Positions 35,383 to 44,905 of a DNA stretch of 64,000 nt are shown in pieces. Origin of the DNA: Eretmocerus hayati (lineage: Eukaryota > Arthropoda > Insecta > Hymenoptera > Aphelinidae); assembly GCA_029851415.1 (NCBI GenBank), contig CM056743.1:122108305-122172304 (forward strand), in the 5' to 3' direction. Every line of letters starts with the position of its first letter. Position 1 is the stretch's first letter. The notes under the pieces are model-generated. The model was not told where the DNA came from. It did no database searches and worked only from the letters and a program-made list of their open reading frames with translations. The position numbers were made by a program, and so were the translations under genes.

Positions 35383-38300
35383 TCAGATATTGAGATTACA
35401 ATCATTGAAAAAGGTGTGAAGTGCCGTACATATCTTCATACTTGGCTTGACAATAAGGATATCTACATGTAGGGGGAGCAACAGTTTTTGTCGACGAAGA
35501 GTAGACAACAATGTAACTCGTTGGACATCATACAGTGGGCATTGCCATAACACATGATTAAGGTCTTGAGATTCGTGTCCACATTCACATTTTGGATCGC
35601 TAATGATATGACAGCGGGCTAAGGAGGCATTTAAAGAATAGTGGTTGGATCGACATCTATTTATTGTACTGATAATTTCTCTGTTCAAATTTAACCCAGT
35701 AAACCAGGGTTTAGAAGATGGGGTGTAGAATGTTTTGAAATAGTGAGAGCCTTTGAGTTGACTTTGCGAAAGGATCTCAGAGTTTGAATTTTCATAGGCT
35801 GTTTCTCGTATGGATTCTTTGAAGTCAGTAAAGGGAATTTTGAATTTATATGTAACCGATTCAAAGGACGCCTCCTTAGCTCGAACGTCTGCCAATTCAT
35901 TCCCAATAATGTTTTTGTGTGCTGGAATCCACACAAAAGTGATTTTACTATTGTTAGGGGAAATGGCTTCAAATTTTCTAACTGCTTGACGGATTTCAAA
36001 TATGTAAGGATTAGTCTTGACATCTGTCCTAGGCGTTCTTAATGAAATCAGAACGCTAAGGGAGTCACTGAATATGATATAATTTCTATTAGTTTGACTT
36101 GAAGCTATTTTGATTGCATTCAAAATAGCAACAGCCTCTGCTGTGAATATTGAAGCTTGTTTTGGGAGGCTGATAGTTGAATCACTGTTCAAAATTGGGC
36201 ATATGCTTGCACAACCAACTGAAGCGGACTCAATTGATTTACTACCATCAGTATATATATCAATAGCGTCGCTCTTCTCTAGTAATTTTTTAACACTTGC
36301 GTTAAGTTCACATGGCTCATCTATGTTGGCGAAAGATTCTACATCAACATTAATATCGTAAAAAATACAGTGCCATTCAGATTTGTACAAGGGATAGTGA
36401 TCTCCAACGTATAATATCTGATTCATATTTTTTGGAATGTCTTTGATGCCTGCTATGAGGAGTCTTTGAGAATTGGTAAGCATTTTGTTCCTATTGACTC
36501 GATTTTGTAATTTCACGACTGTGCTGTAAATATTTAGGCTCTTGTTTGATAGCACTTTTCTCAAATATGAATCACATAAGAAACGTATTCGCTCCTTGAT
36601 TGGGAGTACTTTAGATTCAGCGATTAGAACATTGGTTGGAGTAGATTTACGAAGCCCTAAGCATAGCCGAATGGCTGAGTATTGGATCCTTTCTAGTTTT
36701 TCTTTCTGACGTTTCTGAGTGGGATAATAAATAAAGCTCGCATACTCAATGATAGAACGAACAAAACTCTTGTACATGACTAACAACGTTTCCGGCGATA
36801 TCCCCCACCAGGTCCCACGACTGTATTTGATAATATTCATCGATTTTAGACATTTACTATGAATTTCATCAACCTGACTGCGAAAAGTTAGCTTAGAATC
36901 GAATCGGATGCCCAAAAATTTGACTGAGTCACTCCGTTTTATAGTTGAGTTTTTGAGCTTTATTTCATCAATGTCAGGAGCATGTTTACTAAATTGTACA
37001 AAAACAGACTTCTTGGGGTTGGCATCAAGGCCTAGCTCATACAAATTGTCGGACACTGTGTTGACAGCTTTCTCTAGGAGATTCTTGCAAGATTTGCGAC
37101 TACACCAGATGGCAATGTCGTCTGCAAATAGCGATACCGAGACACTTCTAGGAACATCTTTCATGACTTCTGCTGTGTAGATACAATACAGTAATGGGCT
37201 CAAAACCCCTCCTTGTGGAACACCTTTATGCACCAAGCGAAATCCTGAACTCATATCTCCAGAGTACACTTTTCTTTCGGTTGTTAAAAATTTCACGAAT
37301 CTAATTGTACTCTCAGGGCAACCAATTTTAGCCAACTTTTGAAGCAAGATATCGATGTTAACATTGTCAAACGCACCATCTACGTCAAGGAAAGCTGCGA
37401 GCAAGTCCTTCTTTGCGGAAAAGGCATCTTCTATTTGCAATGTGAGGTTACTCAGATTATCCACTGTACTCTGTCCCTTCCGAAATCCCGTCTGTTCCTT
37501 TGGCAAAATATTATTATTTTCAACGAAGCTTTGTAATCTATTTTTGACCAATGTCTCAAAAAGTTTACTCAAACAAGAAGTTAAAGCGATTGGACGAACT
37601 CCAGAACCACCTGCTTTATCAATAAAGTGAATGTAAGAGTCTTTCCATTTCTCAGGGTAGATGCCCGTCGTGTACATTTCGTTGAGTATATCTACAAGAA
37701 TGAGCTTATAATTGATCGGTAAGTTTTTTATACATTCATAATCGAATCCATCTACCCCAGGACTAGACTCGGTTTTTTTATCTCGAAGTGCATGATTGAA
37801 CTCTGCGAACGTAAACGGCGCGCTTAGAGACTCATTGTCAACACACTGTGGAAGACTATCGGGATTAGTGCAGCAAAAGGGTGGACTGATTTTATCTAAA
37901 GCGATATCAACTTTCTCTTTGCGCTGCAAGTGTTCGGTCGTATGAGAGGGTCTAACTTTCGACCATTTGTTTTTCAAAATCTTACAAGTGTTCCACGCGT
38001 GCTTCTGGTTTGATCTTATGTCGACAGTTTCCATGAATTTTTTATAATGATCTGCCCTTTTCTTCTTAAATGTGCGATATGCTAGAGCGCGCTGTTTTTT
38101 GTATCGAATCCAATCACTGTTTCTCTTAGTAGTTTCATATTTTTTGAGGGCAGCTTTACGTAGGCGTTTGGCTTTATCACAATCTAAATCCCACCACGGG
38201 ACGGGATTGCGATGTATGGAATCGTCAACTATTTTTTTATCAGGAGTACTTTGGGAAATTGCATCAGATAGAATACTCGTAAATTTATCATATTTTTCAC

Positions 38301-39114
38301 TTGGAGATGAAGAGTCAAACTCGTGTGTAAAAAATTCATGAAAACTATCTTCCAAAATATTCGTCACGGAATTCCAATCAGTTCTAACTGAATTAATTCT
38401 GAAACTCAATTTTCTATATAAATATTTTTGAACGTTGAGTTCAATCCAGATCGGAAAGTGATCCGAGCCCCAGGTATCTGTCTCAACCGTAGTTTTTAAG
38501 TTCCCCGCAATTCCAGGACTAGAAAATACCAGATCCAAATTCGATAATTTGCCGTTTGAGGCGGTGATATGAGTGTTTGAGTCAGGGTTATGAATTATCA
38601 AATCAGTACTGTTGAGTGATTGCAACAATCTTTCACCATTCAAATCATTCGTTGAACAATTCCAGCTCACATGATGAGCGTTAAAGTCCCCGACAAAAAG
38701 CACATCATTTTTACCTCGAGAATTCGAAAATATTGAGTCCCATTGAAGCTGCGTGAGAGTGATACCTGGGGTTCGGTAGCAAACAATAATGTCTAGTTGA
38801 TTCTTAAGGTCGGTTAAAGTGATACCAGCAATCTCGGTTGATGGTGATGAACACTGCAGGTCGTTGATCTCTTTGAAGGCTAAGTTGTTCTTGATCAGGA
38901 TGAGGATTCCACCACCTCTGGAGTGCTGGCGATCTTTTCTGAATGACTTAAATCCAGCAAAGTGAAAATGTTTGATTTCCTCAGTCAACCAGCTTTCTAC
39001 ACAAATAAAAATGTCCAGGTCTTTAAGTATTCTCACTAGCTCATTTTTTTTTGGAATGATACTCCGCGCATTCCAAAAAAGAATTTTCAAGTTACGGTTG
39101 AATGTATTATTCAT
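35383..39114 (-). CDS. ORF2 polyprotein: endonuclease, reverse transcriptase, RNase H
   Basis: 1243 residues from the ATG at 39114; the frame is open 30 codons further up inside ORF1. Domains in order: apurinic-type endonuclease (LKILFWNARS at the start, VGDFNAHH, GSDHFPIW); reverse transcriptase (GFRKGQSTVDNL, LDVDGAFDNVN, GVPQGGVLSPLL, catalytic FADDIAIW near 37120, KFLGIRFD); RNase H (IYTDGSK near 36245, TAEAVAILNA, FSDSLSVL near 36060, WIPAHKN near 35925, ELADVRAKEA); and a C-terminal CEC-x9-H-x4-C zinc-type motif. All catalytic motifs are intact. It nicks the target DNA and copies the element RNA at the nick. RNase H would remove the RNA strand. Confidence 0.93.
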   Translation of the reverse strand: MNNTFNRNLKILFWNARSIIPKKNELVRILKDLDIFICVESWLTEEIKHFHFAGFKSFRKDRQHSRGGGILILIKNNLAFKEINDLQCSSPSTEIAGITLTDLKNQLDIIVCYRTPGITLTQLQWDSIFSNSRGKNDVLFVGDFNAHHVSWNCSTNDLNGERLLQSLNSTDLIIHNPDSNTHITASNGKLSNLDLVFSSPGIAGNLKTTVETDTWGSDHFPIWIELNVQKYLYRKLSFRINSVRTDWNSVTNILEDSFHEFFTHEFDSSSPSEKYDKFTSILSDAISQSTPDKKIVDDSIHRNPVPWWDLDCDKAKRLRKAALKKYETTKRNSDWIRYKKQRALAYRTFKKKRADHYKKFMETVDIRSNQKHAWNTCKILKNKWSKVRPSHTTEHLQRKEKVDIALDKISPPFCCTNPDSLPQCVDNESLSAPFTFAEFNHALRDKKTESSPGVDGFDYECIKNLPINYKLILVDILNEMYTTGIYPEKWKDSYIHFIDKAGGSGVRPIALTSCLSKLFETLVKNRLQSFVENNNILPKEQTGFRKGQSTVDNLSNLTLQIEDAFSAKKDLLAAFLDVDGAFDNVNIDILLQKLAKIGCPESTIRFVKFLTTERKVYSGDMSSGFRLVHKGVPQGGVLSPLLYCIYTAEVMKDVPRSVSVSLFADDIAIWCSRKSCKNLLEKAVNTVSDNLYELGLDANPKKSVFVQFSKHAPDIDEIKLKNSTIKRSDSVKFLGIRFDSKLTFRSQVDEIHSKCLKSMNIIKYSRGTWWGISPETLLVMYKSFVRSIIEYASFIYYPTQKRQKEKLERIQYSAIRLCLGLRKSTPTNVLIAESKVLPIKERIRFLCDSYLRKVLSNKSLNIYSTVVKLQNRVNRNKMLTNSQRLLIAGIKDIPKNMNQILYVGDHYPLYKSEWHCIFYDINVDVESFANIDEPCELNASVKKLLEKSDAIDIYTDGSKSIESASVGCASICPILNSDSTISLPKQASIFTAEAVAILNAIKIASSQTNRNYIIFSDSLSVLISLRTPRTDVKTNPYIFEIRQAVRKFEAISPNNSKITFVWIPAHKNIIGNELADVRAKEASFESVTYKFKIPFTDFKESIRETAYENSNSEILSQSQLKGSHYFKTFYTPSSKPWFTGLNLNREIISTINRCRSNHYSLNASLARCHIISDPKCECGHESQDLNHVLWQCPLYDVQRVTLLSTLRRQKLLLPLHVDILIVKPSMKICTALHTFFNDCNLNI
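39107..39114 (-). promoter_or_regulatory. ORF1 stop / ORF2 start overlap (ATGAATAA)
   Basis: The ORF2 ATG (39114-39112) precedes the ORF1 TAA (39109-39107) in a different frame, an 8-nt overlap. Such overlaps support termination-reinitiation in some non-LTR elements; here it is inferred from position only. Confidence 0.6.
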
Positions 39115-40405
39115 TGTTGATGGATGAATTCGATGTGGAACGCAGTGAGCGCCTCCTCGATCCTGCGTCTTGACTTGGATGTCTTTTGGTGTTAGATGGG
39201 ACATCAGAATCAGAATCCGAATCTCCTTTTTTCAATCGATCCAACTTTTTCTTGAGTTTTGTAAGAGTTGATTTCTCACTCTTCTCGGTGGCTATTGAAT
39301 ATGACAATTCAATCATAGAGATCATGGCATCGATATCAGATGTGTATTCTTGGAGCAAACCTCCAATATCCTTACATCCCACAGATCTGAACACAAATTC
39401 TTGGCATTTGTCTGGACTAATCACTGCAGGAGACTTCGCGAGACTCTCTGAAGCTTTCAGAGCATTCGACTGCCCACTTTCATTTTTGGGTTTTTTTAGA
39501 ACGTGCTTGAAAGAGCTTGCATTTTTCGGAGAAGCTTGAAGCTCAGTGTCGGGAATCGTCAAGGCCTCGGTATTTTCAACTTCTTCGTTCCCGGTTTCCT
39601 CCGGCAGACCATCCGAAGATGACGTAGCATCATGTGGCCTCTTCTGAGCGGGTATCATTGAAACAGCTGATTTCATTAAAGCCTGGCCATCTAATGTTTC
39701 CATATTATCGCTCGATTGACCCGTAGGTGCGAGGAGTGGGAAGTTGCCTGGTGTGGAATCGATTTTGCTGGGGCACATTCTAGCAACGTGTCCGCTTTGT
39801 TGACAATGGTAGCAATTCGTCGAGTCTGTTGTGAAGTATAGCCAGTAATTTGTATTGTCGTGGTGTACTTGAGCTGATGGTGGGAGTAAGTTTTCCTCTT
39901 CTTCCTTTATGTACGTTTGTCGACGGAACGATAGAATATGTGCTCGGCCAGGCTTTGAGAGGCTAGCGCGAATCTCTGTTATGTTTGTTACTGGGTTTAT
40001 ACCTTTATCTTTCAAAGCCTTGATGACCACTTCGTTTGGTATGCTTGGGTGAACATTGGAGATGACTACACGACGATTTTTTTCGATTAGAGGCCTGATG
40101 GCTAGTAGATAGTCTTTCACGCGAATTTTCTTATTGATCAGTTCTTCCACCACTTGTTCACTGTTCACATATACACACATTCGATTACCAGAAATTCTTG
40201 ACATGTATCTAATATCTTGCACCTTCATCACAGTTTCTAGACCGTCGATGTAATCATCATTTGTAAGTCCTTCGATAGCATCAATAATTATTGCTTGTTC
40301 TTTCTTGGGTCGGGGAGCTGAAGAAGTTGCACTTGCGTAGGAACTATTTGCTGTATTTGAGAGCGTAGGAACTGTTGAAGATGCCATACTGGCTGGCGAG
40401 GCCAT
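39107..40405 (-). CDS. ORF1 gag-like RNA-binding protein of the retrotransposon
   Basis: 432 residues, ATG at 40405. The N-terminus (1-35) is Ser/Ala/Thr-rich. An RRM-like or gag-pre-type region follows (VVISNVHPSIPNEVVIKAL), then one CCHC zinc knuckle (CYHCQQSGHVARMC, near 39775-39815), then a charged Lys/Ser-rich tail. I-clade ORF1 proteins coat the element RNA into particles; the classic I factor has three knuckles and this copy has one. The stop codon overlaps the ORF2 start region (ATGAATAA), suggesting coupled translation. Confidence 0.88.
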   Translation of the reverse strand: MASPASMASSTVPTLSNTANSSYASATSSAPRPKKEQAIIIDAIEGLTNDDYIDGLETVMKVQDIRYMSRISGNRMCVYVNSEQVVEELINKKIRVKDYLLAIRPLIEKNRRVVISNVHPSIPNEVVIKALKDKGINPVTNITEIRASLSKPGRAHILSFRRQTYIKEEEENLLPPSAQVHHDNTNYWLYFTTDSTNCYHCQQSGHVARMCPSKIDSTPGNFPLLAPTGQSSDNMETLDGQALMKSAVSMIPAQKRPHDATSSSDGLPEETGNEEVENTEALTIPDTELQASPKNASSFKHVLKKPKNESGQSNALKASESLAKSPAVISPDKCQEFVFRSVGCKDIGGLLQEYTSDIDAMISMIELSYSIATEKSEKSTLTKLKKKLDRLKKGDSDSDSDVPSNTKRHPSQDAGSRRRSLRSTSNSSINNE

Positions 40406-40569
40406 GGCGATTTCGTTTCAAAGCAACACAACCTGCAACCGCAGTTTGCGTGCTGAAACGTTGCACTTACACTTGCACCAAGTAAACACTTACTTCGAGC
40501 AAAACGATTCGATGGAATAACTCGCTTTCATAGCTTGTATTTACTCTGTTCCGCGCGATCCGAACATAA

Positions 40570-40576
40570 CACGTCT
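40570..40576 (-). promoter_or_regulatory. DPE-like internal promoter motif
   Basis: AGACGTG lies at bases 29-35 of the retrotransposon counted from its 5' end. This matches the downstream promoter element (RGWCGTG) at the spacing used by TATA-less internal promoters of I- and Jockey-type elements. It supports an intact transcriptional start. Confidence 0.6.
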
Positions 40577-40604
40577 ACGCGCTTCGACGGCTCAGACGGA
40601 ACTC

Positions 40605-40616
40605 GTGGATACGCTT
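40605..40616. repeat. Target-site duplication, copy 2
   Basis: GTGGATACGCTT, identical to 35267-35278, at the 5' end of the retrotransposon. Confidence 0.95.
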
Positions 40617-41031
40617 AAACGAGTTTGATGATGCAGATTTCCCGATTTTGACTGTGGAAGACCTTCGACAAATCACTGCCGGCGTATATCAAGTAAACCT
40701 TGCTCCAGCATATATTCAGGACAAGCTCATCCGAGACCAGAATGAAGTCTTTGAGTTTGATACCCTGATCGATGAGCCAGGATTACTTCGAGTTCGAATC
40801 TGGTCACGGTATAGCAATGCTACAAGGCACCAGTTGTGGATTGCCTATGGGTATGATGATGAAGATATCCTTGCGTATTACTGTACTTGCAGGGCTGGAG
40901 CGAGAACGCTTGGAACATGCGCTCATGTTGCCAGCGTTCTGTGGTTCTTAGGTCATGCTAGGCATCAGAACGCTGTGAAATATCCATCAGTTGCAATGAT
41001 TGAACATATAAACGATGCTAGAAACGGATAA
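40617..41031 (+). pseudogene. DDE transposase, C-terminal part with SWIM finger
   Basis: This continues the 33702 gene in phase after the retrotransposon. It encodes 138 residues ending at TAA 41029-41031. Key residues are the SWIM-type CxCx9CxH set (C615, C617, C627, H629 of the uninterrupted numbering), within YYCTCRAGARTLGTCAHVAS. SWIM fingers bind DNA or protein and are common in MULE transposases. A later internal ATG (40648) would give 127 residues, but nothing suggests that it is used. Confidence 0.85.
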
Positions 41032-41651
41032 TGCGATTACTGTAGTATTTATATTTTGAGAGTAAATGCTCAAATCCAAAAGTATTCTCATGTATTAAAG
41101 TGTTTATAAAAATCGATTCCTGTACTCTGTGATAACTTAATTATTTGAATGCATTGAATGTTACATTTGAATGGAGAAAAAACGTGATTATTCGTTTGAT
41201 AACACGTCCAAAGCGTGGACGTTAGTAGTGTAACCCTCTATATCTTATGCTTGTATAACTAGACTGGATTAAATAGAAATCTTCATAATATTGTCATCGG
41301 AAAGATTGGTGTCAAGATTATCAAAGAGAGCGAGGTCAAGTTCACGCAATTCTTATCAGCCTTTTACTTGAGTACTCCTAGAAAACTACACTTGATACAC
41401 CAGTCCTTAACGAGAATGTGATATAACTGTTACGTTGAATACCAGACTAGAGGAAACTGTGAATTAAAAGACTCCTGTGATTAGCGCGCTAACCGCGTAT
41501 TGCACTTTACGGGCTTTTTCTATAATTGTAACAGAAGCACGTCATCTGATGACACGACTTATCCGAACCCTGCAAATGAAGCTTTCGTTTCGATATATGC
41601 TAGTATATTGAGGTAGATCTAGCGTAATGCATCAGGAGAGCCTAAATAAAC
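41032..41651 (+). other. 3' UTR and interior of the DDE/SWIM transposon
   Basis: AT-rich non-coding sequence between the transposase stop and the right inverted repeat. No second gene was found. Confidence 0.5.
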
Positions 41652-43470
41652 TAAATCTGTTTGTTGCGCAAGTGATGATTACAGATTTTGGAATTATTTC
41701 ACATGACACGACTTGTTGTTTCATGATCTGACTCAAGAGACACAATCAAAGCATTTCATGAGCAAAAAGACATCAGAACTAGCACACATTTTGGTCTTTC
41801 ATTCGAGCGCGACCAGAGCGGGCGATCGAGATCTCAATACCCAAGGAGAATCGAACATCAATGACGTATTTTGCTACGTCGGCAGATAAGAGTTTTGAGC
41901 GTTCGCCACGAAGATTTTTCGGAATCATCCAGAACATGCATTTCATTTCGAGCATCTCGTCTTATTTCTAACAGCGATCTCTCGAACTTATTTTTGCATT
42001 CTCGGCTATACTTTTTTTGAATGTGTGTACGTATGAGATAAAAGCATGAGCATAGGTTGAAAACGAGTAGCAAGGAAATGCTTTTTCGAGCTCTTCTCGA
42101 GTTGAGAGAGATTAGAGTATTGACCGACCTGCGTCATCTCATGGATTCAGAGTTATGCATCAGAAGAGCCCTGCAGCTTGGATTATTTCGTGCAAAAGCA
42201 ATCGCAATCTACATTTATTCAAAAGTTAAGTGCATTAGTTGGGCATTGGGATCTCGAGACAAGAACTCGAGATTGAGAAAGAGGCGCTCCAACATTGTCG
42301 TACTGTCTCAGCATTGCGTATCTTGCATCGAAAGCTTCTAAATACTAAGCGAATAATCTCGGCTGGTTTCTGCGAGGATTCGTCTCCGATAGCCGATTCC
42401 CGCTGAGAGAGTAAAAAATGAGATCGATTTGAATAATAGCCAGATTGCATACGAAAAAATCTGTGAGTATCACTTCACAATCTTGAATAACACTCCCGTG
42501 CGATTTTTCAGCTACGACAGATTCATTTTTTAAAAAAATCGCGGAGAATGATTTGATACGTCAAAGCCCGGAAGCTCGAAATGAAAAGATTCGTCGATCG
42601 TAGAGATTCCGAACGCGATCGACATCGTATCAACACACCTCCTAACCTCACTTCCTCTACCAAGCACGGGTGACTTTTAGATGAAATAGCTCAGAAACCA
42701 TGAACTCTCGGGCCGAGCGCCCATTGAGACTTTTACTCAGCTTGCCGAGATCTTTCGATTGAGTCCCGGATGAATTAGTTTGACCGAAACCCAAAATCCC
42801 TATGTTTATGGCGGGGTCCTTTTGTCTTTCAATCGGAAATTCAATATCGAGCTGGTACTGTGCGGTGTAACAGGAATTTCATTCTTTCCCCGATTGCTGA
42901 CACATGAATTCCGTTTTCACGGAACAATTTTCTTCGGAGACTTGAGTGATGGAATTGGTAGGACGTGACTACAAATAATGATTTAGAGTGTTCGATTAAG
43001 TTGAACAGACACAATTATTCATTAGCTAAGTAAACTATATGGACCAATAAACTGATATAGGTGATGGATTATTCATAAAACTAGAGAATCAGTTTCTCAA
43101 TCATTATGTAAAATCACGACTTATCGATTCGATGACTCAAGGCTCTGAAAATATTGTTCCGTGGGAAGGGAACTCCTGTGTGAGCCGTCGGAGAAAGAAT
43201 AAAATTCCTATCATAGCGCATGCACAGAATGGTCCTCGACATTGAATTCCCGATTGATAGACAAAATTTATGACGATGTTTGAATATATTCATTTTAACA
43301 ATTTCCGAATTCAGTGAAGAAAATGCAACTTCCAACTTTGCCCGAACGACTTTTTTGAAAAAAAGTTAACACTTGCTACATTCGAAAAAACGATCGTATG
43401 TTCAATTCTGATTGAACATACGATCGTTTGAATACAAGGTAAATTTCCATGGACGTTGGGGAGAAATAAA
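41652..43470 (-). repeat. Right terminal inverted repeat of the DDE/SWIM transposon
   Basis: Inverse copy of 31861-33221. Its extra length of about 450 bp is explained by the MITE at 42821-43268. The outer part (43270-43470) also has an extra AACGATCGTATGTTC unit, which makes a small ACGATCGTATGTTCAAT palindrome absent from the left arm. Confidence 0.85.
42821..43268. mobile_element. Nested MITE, about 450 bp, 110-bp inverted ends
   Basis: It begins TTTGTCTTTCAATCGG and ends with the inverse CCGATTGATAGACAAA. The ends pair over about 110 bp (AATTCAAT-TCGAG, GGAATTT-ATTCTTTC, CACGGAACAAT-TTTC). It is absent from the corresponding place in the left arm (about 32040), which gives the empty site. 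TTT on both sides could be a 3-bp target duplication. It is non-coding. Confidence 0.8.
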
Positions 43471-43579
43471 ACAATTGTCACATTTTGGTCGCGGTCCAGG
43501 TTGACGTACGTCGCCTTCGGCGCTTTATATAAAGAGAGCCGGATGCTACAGCGCATGCGCAGCAATGCTTGAAAATGAA

Positions 43580-43960
43580 ATATAACGAGTATTCTCTGTA
43601 TTATTCCCTGCGTGATATTCCATATGCACCCCCTCTTCTCTTCCCCTGGTTTATCAGCACAACTTGAAAATGGGTAATTATGTTTTATAACACGTTTGAT
43701 TTTGGTTCCTTCCAAAATGAAGCAATTTTATTGCCCCACGCTCTGCTGGTTTTATCATACTTCTTGAAAATGCATAAAAATTATTATATTCCTTACTATT
43801 TTCTGCGTAATATTTCATTGCACCCCCTCCTCACCTGGTTTATCAGCACAACTTAACGGACTAGCTATTATATTTTCCGTATTATTTTCTGCGTAATATT
43901 TCACTGAACCCTCTCCCCCTTCCCCGCCTGGTATCATCATCAGAACAACTTAAAAACGTA
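43580..43960 (+). repeat. Irregular tandem repeats
   Basis: Three copies of a block containing TATTTTCTGCGTAATATTTC, CACCCCCTC, CCTGGTTTATCAGCACAACTT start at about 43598, 43795 and 43893. The units are interrupted and unequal in length. Confidence 0.7.
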
Positions 43961-44017
43961 TGGTTTTGTATAAATGGATTACACAGGATGTTCAGTGATA
44001 TAAACAATCGGATAATT

Positions 44018-44215
44018 ATAAAATAGTACATTTCGATACAAGGACGTAAAACGTTGTATTCGCGTCCCAGTGATGGGTCTCCGGCCCGAGGGTCGGAATC
44101 ATCACGAGGAAGGTTACGGCCGTGTATCTAACTATACTTTTCGATAAACTGTGAGTAAAAGTCGACAAACTGTGCGCAAAGTGCACTTTTAAGCACAGTG
44201 TATCGAAAAATATAT
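44018..44215 (+). repeat. Dispersed element, copy 2 (CGATACAAGG)
   Basis: Close copy of 10120-10345 with short deletions (the AGCCCCAGGC segment and the GATGCGAATAATAGG segment are missing). It retains the TTTCGATACA/TGTATCGAAA ends. Confidence 0.75.
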
Positions 44216-44314
44216 AAAGCTATGGTGAGAGCTGCTGTGCAGCATAGTATATCGCTTCGTCTTCGTCTCTCCCGCCGGAAACACAACCAAACATTACCAG
44301 CGCCATGCATGCCC

Positions 44315-44352
44315 ATCATAGAGATAGTACCAATTGGTACTATCTCTATGAT
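44315..44352. repeat. Perfect 38-bp palindrome
   Basis: ATCATAGAGATAGTACCAA is followed immediately by its exact reverse complement, with no loop. It may be a young insertion footprint, a protein-binding dyad or the core of a small hairpin element. Confidence 0.9.
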
Positions 44353-44504
44353 ACCCATGCCTGCGCATTCGTGCTGCATTGTGTATCTATCACATGTATA
44401 TATGTATCGAAAAGTTACTAGATCTGTCGAGAGTATAACACCGGGCATTGGTAATTGGGCCTCGCGACTTGTAGGAGCCATTTTCTGAAATCAGCTGATT
44501 CTAG

Positions 44505-44690
44505 CAATTTTTGGATGTGCTTCGAAGTGATCTAACTTCTACTAGACATGTGGAGATCTAGATTTACCAGTAGTTATTCCAAAAGTCTTTATCATTCGTA
44601 AAAGTTGATTATCGTACTTTTTAGAGGAATTCCAGTCGATACAAGTTGATCAGTTTCGTAAAACTGCTACACTTTTTATAAGTTTTAATG
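44505..44690 (+). repeat. Dispersed fragment of the FB2 arm
   Basis: It matches 26620-26810 and, inverted, 27820-28020. Shared motifs include TTCAAAGTGAT/TTCGAAGTGAT, CCAGT-GT-ATT, ATTATCG-ACTTTT and ATACAAGTTGA-CAGTTT. Identity is moderate. Confidence 0.6.
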
Positions 44691-44905
44691 AATGTTTGAG
44701 GGTACCAACGATAACAATACGAAAAGGTAACAACGCTTGCTTGGCTACAGCTGTGAGCTGTTGTGCACTATAGCTCATGACATTAGTTGGGAATTCGGAG
44801 GGGGGCTCGCGCTATGTGTGCTCGATGACGATGATGCACCAAAGTGCCATCCTCCTTCAAGATAACCAGTTAACATGTAAACAACCCACCAGCGAGAAGA
44901 CGAGA

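Larger units (their letters stand above)
35279..40604 (-). mobile_element. Full-length I-clade non-LTR retrotransposon
   Basis: A 5326-bp element on the minus strand. From its 5' end (40604): about 200 bp leader, ORF1 (gag-like), ORF2 (endonuclease, reverse transcriptase, RNase H), a very short 3' UTR of about 80 bases, and a poly(A) tail (T-tract 35279-35301). Both ORFs are open, the target duplication is perfect and the 5' end is present, so this copy is young and possibly still active. RNase H after the reverse transcriptase together with a CCHC-bearing ORF1 places it in the I group (I, Nimb, Ingi and relatives) rather than Jockey. Confidence 0.92.
31861..43470 (+). mobile_element. DNA transposon with long inverted repeats, DDE_Tnp_4 type
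   Basis: The long inverted repeats (31861-33221 and 41652-43470) enclose a transposase gene read on the plus strand. Subtracting the 5.3-kb retrotransposon (35279-40604), its 12-bp target duplication and a 0.45-kb MITE gives an original element of about 5.8 kb. The transposase resembles the DDE_Tnp_4 (IS5/Harbinger/ISL2EU-like) group but carries a C-terminal SWIM finger, a domain better known from MULE transposases. Kilobase-scale inverted repeats are unusual for Harbinger-like elements, so the superfamily is left open. Confidence 0.8.
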
